Source of the DNA: Serratia quinivorans
GTDB taxonomy: Bacteria; Pseudomonadota; Gammaproteobacteria; Enterobacterales; Enterobacteriaceae
Direction: 5' to 3'
DNA length: 64,000 nt
Assembly (NCBI RefSeq): GCF_946227985.1
Contig: NZ_CAMKGL010000001.1
Coordinates: forward strand, 682,001-746,000
Position numbers and translations under genes: made by a program. Each line of letters starts with the position of its first letter. Position 1 is the first letter of the stretch. The notes under the pieces are model-generated. The model searched no databases. It worked only from the letters and a program-made list of their open reading frames with translations, and was not told the origin of the DNA. Below are positions 52,772 to 64,000 of the stretch, piece by piece.

Positions 52772-54046
52772 TTACAAAGCGCGCATCCGCCGCTCGAGCA
52801 GCTTGTTGGCATCGCGCAGGGTGCTGTCGATGTCCTGATGCTGCACCAGGATTTTCTTCGCCGCTTCGTTAAGAATTTCGTTGGCGATGTTGTCTTCCGG
52901 CGATGAGGCGACCGGTTTCAGATCCGGTACCAGGCTGGCGTAGTAGCGCATCGAATGCTGACCGCCGAGAATGCTGCTCGGTGTGTCAAAGTAGGGCGCG
53001 TTATACACGTCGAGGCGGGCAGGTAAGGTACCGGCGGTTTTCGCCGCGTCGATCACCACATCACGCTGCATAAAGTATTGAATGAACTGCCAGGCCGCCT
53101 GGGCGTTTTTGCTCTGTTTCGGGATCACCAGCGTGGTGCCGCCGGCATTGACCTTGATATTGCCCGGCACGCCGGTCACGCGCCACAGCCCGGCCTTGGC
53201 ACCGTCTGGATCCAACTCCTGCTCGATGCGGCCTTCGTCCCAGGGGCCGTCGATATCGGCAAACAGTTTCCCCTGGCGGTACAGTTTGATGTATTCCTGC
53301 GAATTGGTTGAGCCGTCGAGCGAGGCCGCCAGCCCTTTGTCATACAGCGTTTTAATCACCGTCATCAGCTGTTTGATTTGTGGCGAATCAAGATTGGGTT
53401 TGCCGTCTTTGGTGTAGACCGGCTTGCCCGGTTCACTGTTCATGCCGACCACCAGCGGGTTGATCAAACTGGTGGCGGCAGGGAGCAGGTAGGCGCCTTG
53501 CTCTTTTTTCAGCTTTTCTCCGAAGGCGATAAAGCTGTCCCAGCTTTGGGTGATGTCTTCAATCTTCGCGCCGGCTTTTTGCACCATGTCGTTACGGTAG
53601 ATCATGACCACCGGGCCGGTGTCGTAGGGCACACCATAGATGTTGCCGTCGTTGCCCTTTGCCAGGCTGATCATCGAAGGATCAAACTGCCAGCCCTGGC
53701 TATCGATGCTGAATGGCGGGGCGCTCAGGTTGTTCAGGCCACCGGAGTTGGCAAAACTGCCCAGCTTGATGGTGCTGACGCTGAAAATATCGGCGGCACC
53801 CTGGCCGACGGCCAGCGCGGTCGTCAGCTTTTGATGGCAGTCGGCGAAGCCGCATTTGATCGACTGCACCTGGATGTCCGGATGTGCCGCCTCAAAGTCT
53901 TTAATCACCTTGTTGATGTAATCATTCGGCAAATAGTTGGCGAAGGTAATGCGGGTGTTGGCGCTGGCGGAAACGGGCAGGGCCAGCAGCACGGCCAGTG
54001 CGGCCCCGGTGATCCTATGGTTAGTACGCAAGCAGAAATGAGCCAT
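52772..54046 (-). CDS. sugar-type (family 1) ABC substrate-binding protein
   Basis: 424-residue periplasmic binding protein. The signal peptide is MAHFCLRTNHRITGAALAVL and LALPVSASA, cleaved before NTRITF. TRITFANYLPNDYINKVIKD and FEAAHPDIQVQ begin the mature domain. I chose the ATG at 54046 since upstream in-frame codons do not look like a signal peptide. It is the first gene of the operon and sets specificity; together with the Ntn hydrolase this may be a glycosylated amino acid or glycopeptide. Confidence 0.9.
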   Translation of the reverse strand: MAHFCLRTNHRITGAALAVLLALPVSASANTRITFANYLPNDYINKVIKDFEAAHPDIQVQSIKCGFADCHQKLTTALAVGQGAADIFSVSTIKLGSFANSGGLNNLSAPPFSIDSQGWQFDPSMISLAKGNDGNIYGVPYDTGPVVMIYRNDMVQKAGAKIEDITQSWDSFIAFGEKLKKEQGAYLLPAATSLINPLVVGMNSEPGKPVYTKDGKPNLDSPQIKQLMTVIKTLYDKGLAASLDGSTNSQEYIKLYRQGKLFADIDGPWDEGRIEQELDPDGAKAGLWRVTGVPGNIKVNAGGTTLVIPKQSKNAQAAWQFIQYFMQRDVVIDAAKTAGTLPARLDVYNAPYFDTPSSILGGQHSMRYYASLVPDLKPVASSPEDNIANEILNEAAKKILVQHQDIDSTLRDANKLLERRMRAL

Positions 54047-54215
54047 GATAACCCCGATGCTGTGCAGTCGATGTCCGCCCGTCATTCTTCGAGACGCTGG
54101 TGTGTTGGCTGTCTTCACTCACCTGAATCACTTACCAAAGTAAGCTTATCGGGACTCGCTCAGTCGCCGCCTTCCTGCAACTCGAATTATTTAGGGCGTG
54201 GTGTGTTTTTTCATC

Positions 54216-54233
54216 ATGGAACACGTGTTCCAT
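54216..54233. promoter_or_regulatory. LacI-family operator before the sugar ABC operon
   Basis: ATGGAACACGTGTTCCAT is identical to the core of the palindrome at 46325-46342. It lies just downstream of the predicted -10 of the minus-strand promoter and about 170 bases before the binding-protein start. Confidence 0.85.
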
Positions 54234-54240
54234 TGAAATT

Positions 54241-54269
54241 AACCTATTATCGTGTCCCCAGGCTGTCAA
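54241..54269 (-). promoter_or_regulatory. sigma-70 promoter of the sugar ABC operon
   Basis: On the minus strand TTGACA (54269-54264) is a perfect -35, with a 17-base spacer and TAGGTT (54246-54241) as -10. The operator begins 7 bases further, over the expected start of transcription. Confidence 0.7.
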
Positions 54270-54378
54270 CAAATTGTTCGGTAAGTTAACAAATATGAGA
54301 TCTGGCGCGGAAGTTGCCCACAGATGCGCCCGATGATGGTTCACACAGCGCCACGCAGAGCCTGATCTGACGCGGGTT

Positions 54379-54417
54379 TGCCCGTGTTTGGTGCGTTCTT
54401 TGCACCGATGTGGGGCG
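54379..54417 (+). promoter_or_regulatory. tandem NtrC-like enhancer sites upstream of astC
   Basis: Two sites resembling TGCACCNNNNTGGTGCA: TGCCCGTGTTTGGTGCG (54379-54395) and TGCACCGATGTGGGGCG (54401-54417), spaced 22 bases apart. They lie about 220-255 bases upstream of the sigma-54 promoter, a normal enhancer distance. In E. coli the ast operon is activated by NtrC during nitrogen limitation. The rest of the 54270-54900 gap is AT-rich leader. Confidence 0.7.
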
Positions 54418-54632
54418 AAAGTGTGATCGGGCGCAGATCGGGCCGAATTATTTTTGCGAGCGCGATCAGAATTATTGAAGTTTTTTGTAATTGAATAGGA
54501 TTTCGCGGCCAACGATGATTTTTGGCCTTATTTTTCCGATTATTCATTACCAATGCATATTTATTGAATAAGTATGCAGTGTAAGCCGTTGTTTTAGCGT
54601 AAAAAACCGCAAAATCCGCCAAAAATCCCTGT

Positions 54633-54650
54633 TTGGCACGATAGCTGCTC
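54633..54650 (+). promoter_or_regulatory. sigma-54 promoter of the ast operon
   Basis: TTTGGCACGATAGCTGCT has GG (54635-54636), 10 bases, then GC (54647-54648), with TTGGCAC matching the -24 element well. Transcription would start near 54660, giving a leader of about 250 bases before astC. Confidence 0.85.
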
Positions 54651-54894
54651 TACACTCTTTATCAAACGGCATGTATTTTAACTGCTCGTTAACATTTATT
54701 CCCCGTTCCACGACCCTATACCCGGCATAAATAGCGAAAAACGCGTTTGATGTAACAGATTTGTTTCTGAATAGACGGTGAAAGGCAGAGTTATCACCGG
54801 TCGAAAAGTAGAAGCCACAGCGCAGTTTTTGTTGTTTTGTTGCGGAACATCCGGGCTGGAGCGGCCCTTACAGTCAAAATTCAGTCTTTGCTGA

Positions 54895-56124
<1,230 letters not shown>

Positions 56125-56176
56125 CACACGGGCTGCGCTTTTACCGGCGCAGCCTGATTAAGAAGAGGTTCGCATT

Positions 56177-58683
<2,507 letters not shown>

Positions 58684-58720
58684 GTTTTACCCGCCGCTTT
58701 TCAAGCCACAGCGTTGTTAC

Positions 58721-58779
58721 TGTAGGGGGCGAATATATTCGCCCCGATTAACGCGGGCGCAGCATGCAGCGCCCCTACA
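58721..58779. repeat. about 60-bp intergenic palindromic repeat (copy 2)
   Basis: Terminal inverted repeats TGTAGGGG and CCCCTACA enclose two palindromes, GGGGCGAATATATTCGCCCC and GGGCGCAGCATGCAGCGCCC. It is a diverged, oppositely oriented copy of 16703-16763. It lies inside the ast operon between astD and astB, 17 bases before the astB start, and could affect mRNA stability. Confidence 0.85.
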
Positions 58780-58795
58780 AGATCAGGAGAACAGC

Positions 58796-60136
58796 ATGTC
58801 AGGATATGAAGTCAATTTCGATGGTCTGGTGGGCCTGACGCATCACTACGCCGGACTGTCATTTGGTAATGAGGCTTCGACCCAGCACCAAAATAGCGTG
58901 TCGAACCCGAAGCTGGCGGCCAAGCAAGGGTTGCTGAAGATGAAGGCGTTGGCCGATCTCGGTTTCCAGCAGGGGGTTTTACCGCCGCAGGAGCGCCCGC
59001 ATGTGCCGATGTTACGTAAACTGGGCTTCAGCGGCAGCGATGAAAGCGTGTTGGCGCAGGCGATGCAGCAATCCCCACGCCTGCTGTCCGCGCTCAGTTC
59101 CGCTTCCTGCATGTGGACCGCCAATGCGGCCACGGTATCGCCTTCCGCGGACAGTGCTGATGGCAAGGTGCATTTCACCGCCGCCAATCTGAACAATAAA
59201 TTCCATCGCGCGATAGAAGCTGTAACCACCTCTGGCGTACTGCGGGCGATGTTTAACGATCCCCGCCATTTCGCCCATCATGAGGCGTTGCCGCAGGTGG
59301 CGCTGTTTGGCGACGAAGGTGCGGCTAACCACAACCGGCTGGGTGGCGACTACGCTAAACGCAGCGTGCAGATGTTTGTCTACGGCCGTCAGGAGTTTGG
59401 TGGCGAAATTGCCCCAACGCGTTATCCGGCGCGTCAGACGCGTGAAGCCGGGGAGGCGATTGCCCGCCTGCACCAGTTGGATGAGCAGCATACGGTTTTT
59501 GTGCAGCAGAATCCGGAGGTGATCGATCAGGGCGTGTTCCATAACGACGTGATTGCCGTCAGCAACCAGAACGTGCTGTTCCATCATCAGCAGGCTTTTT
59601 ATCGGCAGCAACAGGCGCTGGATGAAGTGCGCCGCAAGATGGCGATGCTGGACAGCGAACTGGTGGCGATTGAGGTGCCGACGACGCGGGTTTCCGTGGC
59701 GGATGCGGTGGCAACCTATCTGTTTAACAGCCAGATCCTGACCAAGCCCAACGGCAAGATGATGATCGTGGTACCCGAAGAGTCGCGCCAGCACAGCGGC
59801 GTCTGGAGTTACCTGAGCGAGATGGTGGCCAGCGGCGGACCTATTGATGAAATCAAGGTATTCGATCTGCGCGAGAGTATGCGCAACGGCGGCGGGCCTG
59901 CCTGTTTGCGGCTGCGTGTGGCGCTGAATGAGCAGGAGCTGCGGGCGGTGAATCCGCGCGTAATGATGAACGATAGTCTGTTCGTCACGCTCAATGAATG
60001 GGTCGATCGTTATTACCGCGATCGCCTGACGCAAAATGACCTGGCCGATCCGCAGCTGCTGCGTGAAGGGCGTGAAGCGCTGGATTCCCTGACAACCATC
60101 CTCGGGTTGGGTTCGGTTTATCCTTTCCAACAATAG
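58796..60136 (+). CDS. astB: succinylarginine dihydrolase AstB
   Basis: 446-residue cytoplasmic hydrolase (E. coli 447) that converts succinylarginine to succinylornithine, ammonia and CO2. Typical segments are [61 protein letters not shown] and [17 protein letters not shown] with the catalytic Cys. AGGAG precedes the ATG, so it can be translated independently despite the repeat upstream. Confidence 0.97.
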   Translation: MSGYEVNFDGLVGLTHHYAGLSFGNEASTQHQNSVSNPKLAAKQGLLKMKALADLGFQQGVLPPQERPHVPMLRKLGFSGSDESVLAQAMQQSPRLLSALSSASCMWTANAATVSPSADSADGKVHFTAANLNNKFHRAIEAVTTSGVLRAMFNDPRHFAHHEALPQVALFGDEGAANHNRLGGDYAKRSVQMFVYGRQEFGGEIAPTRYPARQTREAGEAIARLHQLDEQHTVFVQQNPEVIDQGVFHNDVIAVSNQNVLFHHQQAFYRQQQALDEVRRKMAMLDSELVAIEVPTTRVSVADAVATYLFNSQILTKPNGKMMIVVPEESRQHSGVWSYLSEMVASGGPIDEIKVFDLRESMRNGGGPACLRLRVALNEQELRAVNPRVMMNDSLFVTLNEWVDRYYRDRLTQNDLADPQLLREGREALDSLTTILGLGSVYPFQQ

Positions 60137-60147
60137 ACGGAGCCACC

Positions 60148-61131
60148 ATGTTTGATTTGTTGGCCCTGACGCTGGCGGGGCAGGTTCCCGCTGAGCAACA
60201 GGGCGAAAATGCGAATTTGCACTGGCGTTGGCTGACGGAAGGCCTGCTGGAAATCACCCCTAAGCCAGGTTACCGCCAGGCGGTAGTGCTTTCTGCAGGT
60301 ATCCACGGCAATGAAACTGCCCCGATTGAGCTGTTGAATCAGTTGGTCAAAGACCTGCTCAACGGCGATCGCCCCCTGGCGGTTCGCCTGCTGGTGGTGC
60401 TGGGTAACCCGGCGGCGATGCGTGCCGGAAAGCGTTATCTGCACAGTGACATGAACCGGATGTTTGGCGGCCGCTATCGTGATTTTGACCCTAGCGGTGA
60501 AACCACGCGGGCGCAGCAGCTGGAGCAGGTTATCACGGAGTTTTTCGCCGATGAGGGCGCTGCACGTTTCCATTATGATTTGCATACGGCCATCCGTGAC
60601 TCGCGCCTGCCGCGCTTTGGTATTCTGCCTTTCCAGACGCGACCTTACAGTGCAGAGATGCTGGCCTTGCTGGACGCCGCCGATCTGGATGCACTGGTGA
60701 TCCACAGCGCGCCGGGCGGCACCTTCAGCCATTTCTCCAGTGAGCATGCCGGTGCTGCCAGCTGCACGCTGGAACTGGGCAAGGCGCGGCCGTTCGGCAT
60801 GAACGATCTACAGCAGTTTGCCGCCATTAACCGTGCGTTGCAGGCGATGGTGAGCGGGGAGCCTTTGTCGTCGCGGTCGGCAAGTGAACTTCGGGTCTTC
60901 CGCGTTGAACGCTCGCTGATTAAACGTAGTGAAGAGTTCAGGCTGCATCTTAGTGAAGATACCGCCAATTTTACCGAGCTGAAGCAGGGGACGTTGCTGT
61001 GCGAGCAACCTGGCGAAGAGTACCGGGTTCAGCATGTCAGTGAGTGGATCTTGTTCCCTAACCCTGGGGTTGCGCTTGGGTTACGTGCCGGTATGGTACT
61101 GGTTGAGGCGCCGCGCAGCACGCTGTATTGA
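60148..61131 (+). CDS. astE: succinylglutamate desuccinylase AstE
   Basis: 327-residue zinc enzyme of the AspA/AstE M14-like family that releases glutamate and succinate in the last step. Zinc ligands are visible in AGIHGNETAPIELL (His, Glu) and FHYDLHTAIRDSRLPRF (His); the late acid is in ASCTLELGKARPFG. It ends the operon; the 650 bases after it are the upstream region of the porin gene. Confidence 0.96.
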   Translation: MFDLLALTLAGQVPAEQQGENANLHWRWLTEGLLEITPKPGYRQAVVLSAGIHGNETAPIELLNQLVKDLLNGDRPLAVRLLVVLGNPAAMRAGKRYLHSDMNRMFGGRYRDFDPSGETTRAQQLEQVITEFFADEGAARFHYDLHTAIRDSRLPRFGILPFQTRPYSAEMLALLDAADLDALVIHSAPGGTFSHFSSEHAGAASCTLELGKARPFGMNDLQQFAAINRALQAMVSGEPLSSRSASELRVFRVERSLIKRSEEFRLHLSEDTANFTELKQGTLLCEQPGEEYRVQHVSEWILFPNPGVALGLRAGMVLVEAPRSTLY

Positions 61132-61491
61132 ATGGACGTTTTATAGGGCGGTTTTATTCTTGCGACATTTAAGGTTGTAGCGATGTTGGCTGCAACCTCT
61201 AATCACATCGGCATATAATGCTGCTTATTTATCTTATTTCCTCCGGTTTGTATTCTGCGATTTATTTTTTCTTTTTTATCTTTACCTTTCTCCCATTGCG
61301 ACTTTTGGTGATTTTAATCGAATTAATTAATCGAGTCGGTAAAAGCGCGTCTTAAAATCAGGGTGACAGCCCTAAATCAGCCCAATGACTTTACTCAGAT
61401 AAAAATGTGAAATAAGTAACGTTATTCATAACCATGCTAAGTTTCATGGTATTTGTGAGTCGCATGGAAAGCATACAAAAAGAAACTAAAT

Positions 61492-61526
61492 CGCACCAAA
61501 ATGGTGCCTTGCACCAAATTGGTTAT
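61492..61526 (+). promoter_or_regulatory. tandem NtrC-like sites upstream of the porin
   Basis: CGCACCAAAATGGTGCC (61492-61508) has a perfect GCACC-N4-TGGTGC core of the NtrC consensus, and TGCACCAAATTGGTTAT (61510-61526) is a second match, spaced 18 bases away. They lie about 150 bases upstream of a possible sigma-54 promoter. Much of the rest of 61132-61780 is AT-rich, without a recognised gene. Confidence 0.7.
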
Positions 61527-61642
61527 AAGTTATGTGATAAATTTCAATGATAATCAATGATTTGGTTTGATTGGTGATTGTAATATTTACTTACAAATAA
61601 ACATGCTTTATCCACGGTGTTTTATGAACTTTTTTATTTGAA

Positions 61643-61660
61643 GTTGGGATTCATGATGCT
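61643..61660 (+). promoter_or_regulatory. candidate sigma-54 promoter of the porin
   Basis: GTTGGGATTCATGATGCT has GG (61646-61647), 10 bases and GC (61658-61659), with TTGG and TGCT at the -24 and -12 positions. It lacks the usual CAC after GG, so it is a weaker match than the astC promoter. It would give a leader of about 110 bases. Confidence 0.4.
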
Positions 61661-61780
61661 AATGTCACATGGTCCCTTTATTAGGGGCGCTCATAAAACG
61701 CTAAATGATAAAGATCACAGCCCAAATCATAAATTGGGCGTGATGGGCAGAAATTAAAATTATAATATCTAGGAAAATAA

Positions 61781-62863
61781 ATGATGAAACGCAGTGTATT
61801 AGCCTTAGCTATTGCCCTCGGGGCAATCACCTCCTTTGCCAACGCGGCTGAAATTTATAATAAAGATGGTAATAAACTCGACCTCTATGGTCGCGTATCG
61901 GCCAAACATGTTTTCAGCGATGATAAATCCGAAGACGGCGACAAGACTTATGTCCGTTTGGGTTTTAAAGGCGAAACGCAAATCAATGATCAACTGACCG
62001 GTTACGGCCAGTGGGAATACAACGTTCAGGCCAACCACGACGAAGCGCAGGGTACTGCGGGCACCAAAACCCGTCTGGGCTTTGCTGGCCTGAAATTTGC
62101 CGACTACGGTTCATTCGATTACGGCCGTAACTACGGTGTGGTGTACGACGCAGAAGCTTATACCGATATGCTGCCGGAATTCGGCGGTGACTCTTACAGC
62201 TATACCGATAACTACATGACCGCACGTTCCAACGGCCTGGCAACCTACCGTAACCGTGATTTCTTCGGCCTGGTTGAAGGTCTGAGTGTCGCGTTGCAGT
62301 ACCAGGGTAAAAACGACGGTGATGGCCGTAGCGTGACCAAGCAAAACGGCGATGGTTACGGCATGTCCCTGGATTATCAAGACATCGGCGGTTCTGGCAT
62401 CGGTGTAGCGGCGGCGTTCTCTGACTCCAACCGCACCAGTGCGCAAAAAGAACTGGCTTACGGCAAAGGCGACAGCGCCACTGCCTGGACCACGGCAATT
62501 AAGTATGATGCCAACCAGGTGTACCTGGCCGCCATGTACGCCGATACGCGTAACATGACGCCAATCAGCGGTAACGGCATTTCCGGCTTCGCCAACAAAA
62601 CGCAAAACTTCGAAGTTGTGGCTCAGTATCAGTTTGAGAACGGTCTGCGTCCTTCCCTGGCCTACGTGCAGTCCAAAGGCAAGGATATCGAAGGGATTGG
62701 TGATGTCGATCTGGTGAAATACGTGGAAGTGGGGGCGACTTACTACTTCAACAAAAACATGTACACCTACGTTGACTACAAAATCAACCAGTTGAACGAC
62801 GATAACAAGCTGAAACTGAGCACCGACGATGTTGTGGCAGTGAACCTGACTTATCGCTTCTAA
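61781..62863 (+). CDS. general porin of the OmpC/OmpF family
   Basis: 360-residue trimeric 16-strand outer-membrane porin. A 22-residue signal peptide ([18 protein letters not shown]) is followed by [17 protein letters not shown], the universal mature start. LPEFGGD lies in the constriction loop L3, and the protein ends in Phe (VAVNLTYRF) as needed for BAM assembly. It admits small hydrophilic solutes. The upstream region of 650 bases contains tandem NtrC-like sites, unusual for OmpC/OmpF, whose known regulator is OmpR. Exact paralogue name not assignable. Confidence 0.95.
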   Translation: MMKRSVLALAIALGAITSFANAAEIYNKDGNKLDLYGRVSAKHVFSDDKSEDGDKTYVRLGFKGETQINDQLTGYGQWEYNVQANHDEAQGTAGTKTRLGFAGLKFADYGSFDYGRNYGVVYDAEAYTDMLPEFGGDSYSYTDNYMTARSNGLATYRNRDFFGLVEGLSVALQYQGKNDGDGRSVTKQNGDGYGMSLDYQDIGGSGIGVAAAFSDSNRTSAQKELAYGKGDSATAWTTAIKYDANQVYLAAMYADTRNMTPISGNGISGFANKTQNFEVVAQYQFENGLRPSLAYVQSKGKDIEGIGDVDLVKYVEVGATYYFNKNMYTYVDYKINQLNDDNKLKLSTDDVVAVNLTYRF

Positions 62864-62913
62864 GTTTCAAGACTATTACCTTCTTTCCTGTGTCGGGAAC
62901 CAAAAGGTAAACA

Positions 62914-62939
62914 GGCAGAGCGTGAGCTCTGCCTTTTCT
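62914..62939 (+). terminator. intrinsic terminator of the porin gene
   Basis: 8-bp stem GGCAGAGC/GCTCTGCC with a GTGA loop followed by TTTTCT, 51 bases after the porin stop. Confidence 0.9.
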
Positions 62940-62951
62940 ATTATTGGGCGG

Positions 62952-63176
62952 TTATCCTTTTGGGGCTTGCCCCATCACTTCAATTGCCGAGCGTAATGTG
63001 GCAAAGCGCTGCTGATTGGTCTCATGCTCAATCTCGTTAACCAGATGGGCCAAAATACTATTGCCGGAAATTTTTTTATTGAGATTGATCAGCTGGATCA
63101 CCGCACCGCCCACTACCAGGCTGACGTCGCGTAACAGGGCTTCATAATGTTCGTTTGAGGGGGTAGATCCGGGCAT
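62952..63176 (-). CDS. AriR/YmgB-like small regulatory protein
   Basis: 74-residue protein resembling E. coli AriR/YmgB (biofilm and acid-resistance regulator): LLRDVSLVVGGAVIQLINLN, then SGNSILAHLVNEIEHE and LRSAIEVM fit the family's two-helix core (TNLMLSG...IILSLIHSLE). GGAG lies upstream of the start. The family connects two-component signalling to biofilm and stress, usually in small-gene clusters next to ymgA/ycgZ; only one copy is visible here. Confidence 0.75.
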   Translation of the reverse strand: MPGSTPSNEHYEALLRDVSLVVGGAVIQLINLNKKISGNSILAHLVNEIEHETNQQRFATLRSAIEVMGQAPKG

Positions 63177-63306
63177 GACGCCGTCTCCATATCGTTCGGG
63201 TGAAGCAATTTAGCAAACTGGCGGTATAAAGCATCGCCGGTATGGCACTTTTCCGGTGATTTCAGAAATTCCTCAAAGGAAAATAGCGGAAAAATTGTCC
63301 GAGATC

Positions 63307-63498
63307 TTACATCGGGGCATATTCGTTGGCAGGCAGCCAAAAACCATCAATAAAATCTTCAAACGGAAAACAACCGGCATGGCGCAGGTTCTGTTCTTTC
63401 ATGCTGATCAGACACTGGCGTTCATCGCGCAGTACGTCAACCACGATATCGGCGCAGCCACCCTCCAGATAACAGACAAACATCACCAAGGCGTACAT
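63307..63498 (-). CDS. yebW: YebW-like protein (DUF1482)
   Basis: 63 residues, the same length as E. coli YebW and strongly similar throughout: FVCYLEGGCADIVVDVLRDE, QCLISM and AGCFPFEDFIDGFW. Conserved cysteines suggest metal binding or disulfides; function unknown. The region from 63177 to 63306 contains no convincing gene, and 63499-63724 is the upstream region of kbp. Confidence 0.9.
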   Translation of the reverse strand: MYALVMFVCYLEGGCADIVVDVLRDERQCLISMKEQNLRHAGCFPFEDFIDGFWLPANEYAPM

Positions 63499-63724
63499 CG
63501 TGTCACATGTCCTTCACCCATCCTTCCATAACCCTATTGTAGGTATAGTCGGTGATTGTTTCATCTTGGGTTCGTTGCAACCGGGCAGATCGGCAGCCCA
63601 AGCGGGCACTTTCGGATTACTCTAACCGCTTAATACCTCAGGGCCAATGGAATATCCCTCTTGCAGTGCTAAGCTTAACTAGCCTTAAGTCAATGCAACA
63701 TTGTAACCATCGAAAGGAGTGAAT

Positions 63725-64000
63725 ATGGGTTTGTTTAACTTCGTCAAAGAAGCGGGCGAAAAACTGTGGGACACAGTGACCGGCAATGCCACTGCTGAAG
63801 ACCAAAGCGCCAAGCTGAAGGATCACCTCAATAAAACCGGCTTGCCGGGTATCGACAAAGTTGATGTGCAGGTGGTTGACGGTAAAGCGGTGGTGACTGG
63901 GGATGCAGTCAGCCAGGAGTTGAAAGAGAAGATCCTGGTGGCCGTAGGTAATGTGGCCGGCATCAGCGGTGTGGAAGACAAGGTGTCGGTTGAACAGGCT
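63725..64000 (+). CDS. kbp: potassium-binding protein Kbp (YgaU), 5' part
   Basis: First 92 codons of a gene running off the window. [20 protein letters not shown] is the YgaU/Kbp N-terminus, followed by a BON domain ([38 protein letters not shown]). The full family protein is about 149 residues and ends with a LysM domain, missing here. It binds K+ in the cytoplasm and contributes to osmotic stress tolerance. AAAGGAG lies upstream of the ATG. Confidence 0.95.
   Translation, partial: MGLFNFVKEAGEKLWDTVTGNATAEDQSAKLKDHLNKTGLPGIDKVDVQVVDGKAVVTGDAVSQELKEKILVAVGNVAGISGVEDKVSVEQA

Noticed and set aside
53378-54289. 303-codon plus-strand frame across the sugar-binding-protein gene and its promoter
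   Set aside because: It is antisense to a clear binding protein and would run through the operator and promoter; composition is that of a shadow frame.
61671-61760. Alternative sigma-54 promoters closer to the porin start
   Set aside because: GG-rich stretches near 61685 and 61737 lack GC at the required 10-base spacing.
63177-63340. Possible 75-codon minus-strand gene between yebW and the AriR-like gene
   Set aside because: Its start is inside yebW and its end inside the AriR-like gene, with no ribosome binding site and no family resemblance.

Overview
The window looks like a chromosomal segment of a Serratia-like member of the Enterobacterales. NarK, NarGHJI, the AstCADBE proteins, Wza, YdcR, YebW, Kbp and an OmpC/OmpF-type porin all read as close relatives of the E. 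coli proteins, while the gene order differs from E. coli. Genus placement is inferred from protein character and layout, not from a database search. No rRNA, tRNA, CRISPR array or intact insertion sequence was found.

Layout. (1) 0-26 kb: narK and narGHJI (nitrate transport and respiration) are separated by about 18 kb holding a membrane-anchored ToxR/CadC-like regulator and a Wzx/Wzy-type exopolysaccharide locus. That locus has a JUMPstart/ops leader (RfaH target), a WecA-like initiating transferase, Wza, a Wzc-like kinase, a Wzx flippase, a TupA-like ATP-grasp protein, five glycosyltransferases, a secreted glycosidase-like protein and a Wzy polymerase. No wzb phosphatase gene is present. (2) 26.2-27.0 kb: a decayed FimB/FimE-type recombinase fragment and a small two-gene unit (ribbon-helix-helix protein plus a two-helix membrane protein). 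(3) 27.2-35.3 kb: an eight-gene, tightly overlapping operon that I do not recognise as a described pathway. It encodes a KAS III-like synthase, an OleD-like reductase, a metallo-beta-lactamase-fold hydrolase, a PaaK/F390-synthetase-like adenylating enzyme, a PAP2-like membrane protein, a sterol-desaturase-family oxygenase and two tandem fatty acid desaturases. It is the best candidate here for an undescribed lipid-modifying or lipid-synthesising system. (4) 35.3-39.4 kb: a CIO-type cytochrome bd oxidase operon with a DUF2474 micro-subunit, divergent from a YdcR-like MocR regulator.

(5) 39.6-46.2 kb: a five-gene Dpp/Opp-type peptide ABC transporter and a convergent family IV esterase. (6) 46.3-54.3 kb: a seven-gene regulon, with a glycosylasparaginase-type Ntn hydrolase, a LacI repressor, a sugar-type ABC transporter (UgpC-like ATPase, two permeases, binding protein) and an M17 aminopeptidase. 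Both outer promoters carry the same 18-bp palindrome just downstream of the -10, so the two arms are very probably co-repressed. The gene content suggests uptake and breakdown of Asn-linked sugar or glycopeptide. (7) 54.3-61.1 kb: the arginine succinyltransferase operon astCADBE behind tandem NtrC-like sites and a sigma-54 promoter. (8) 61.1-64 kb: a general porin whose long upstream region also carries tandem NtrC-like sites and a possible sigma-54 promoter, followed by an AriR/YmgB-like gene, yebW and the start of kbp.

Common threads are anaerobic and low-oxygen respiration (NarK, NarGHJI, CIO oxidase), nitrogen scavenging (AST, peptide ABC, glycosylasparaginase locus, possibly the porin) and cell-surface or lipid chemistry (exopolysaccharide and the desaturase operon).
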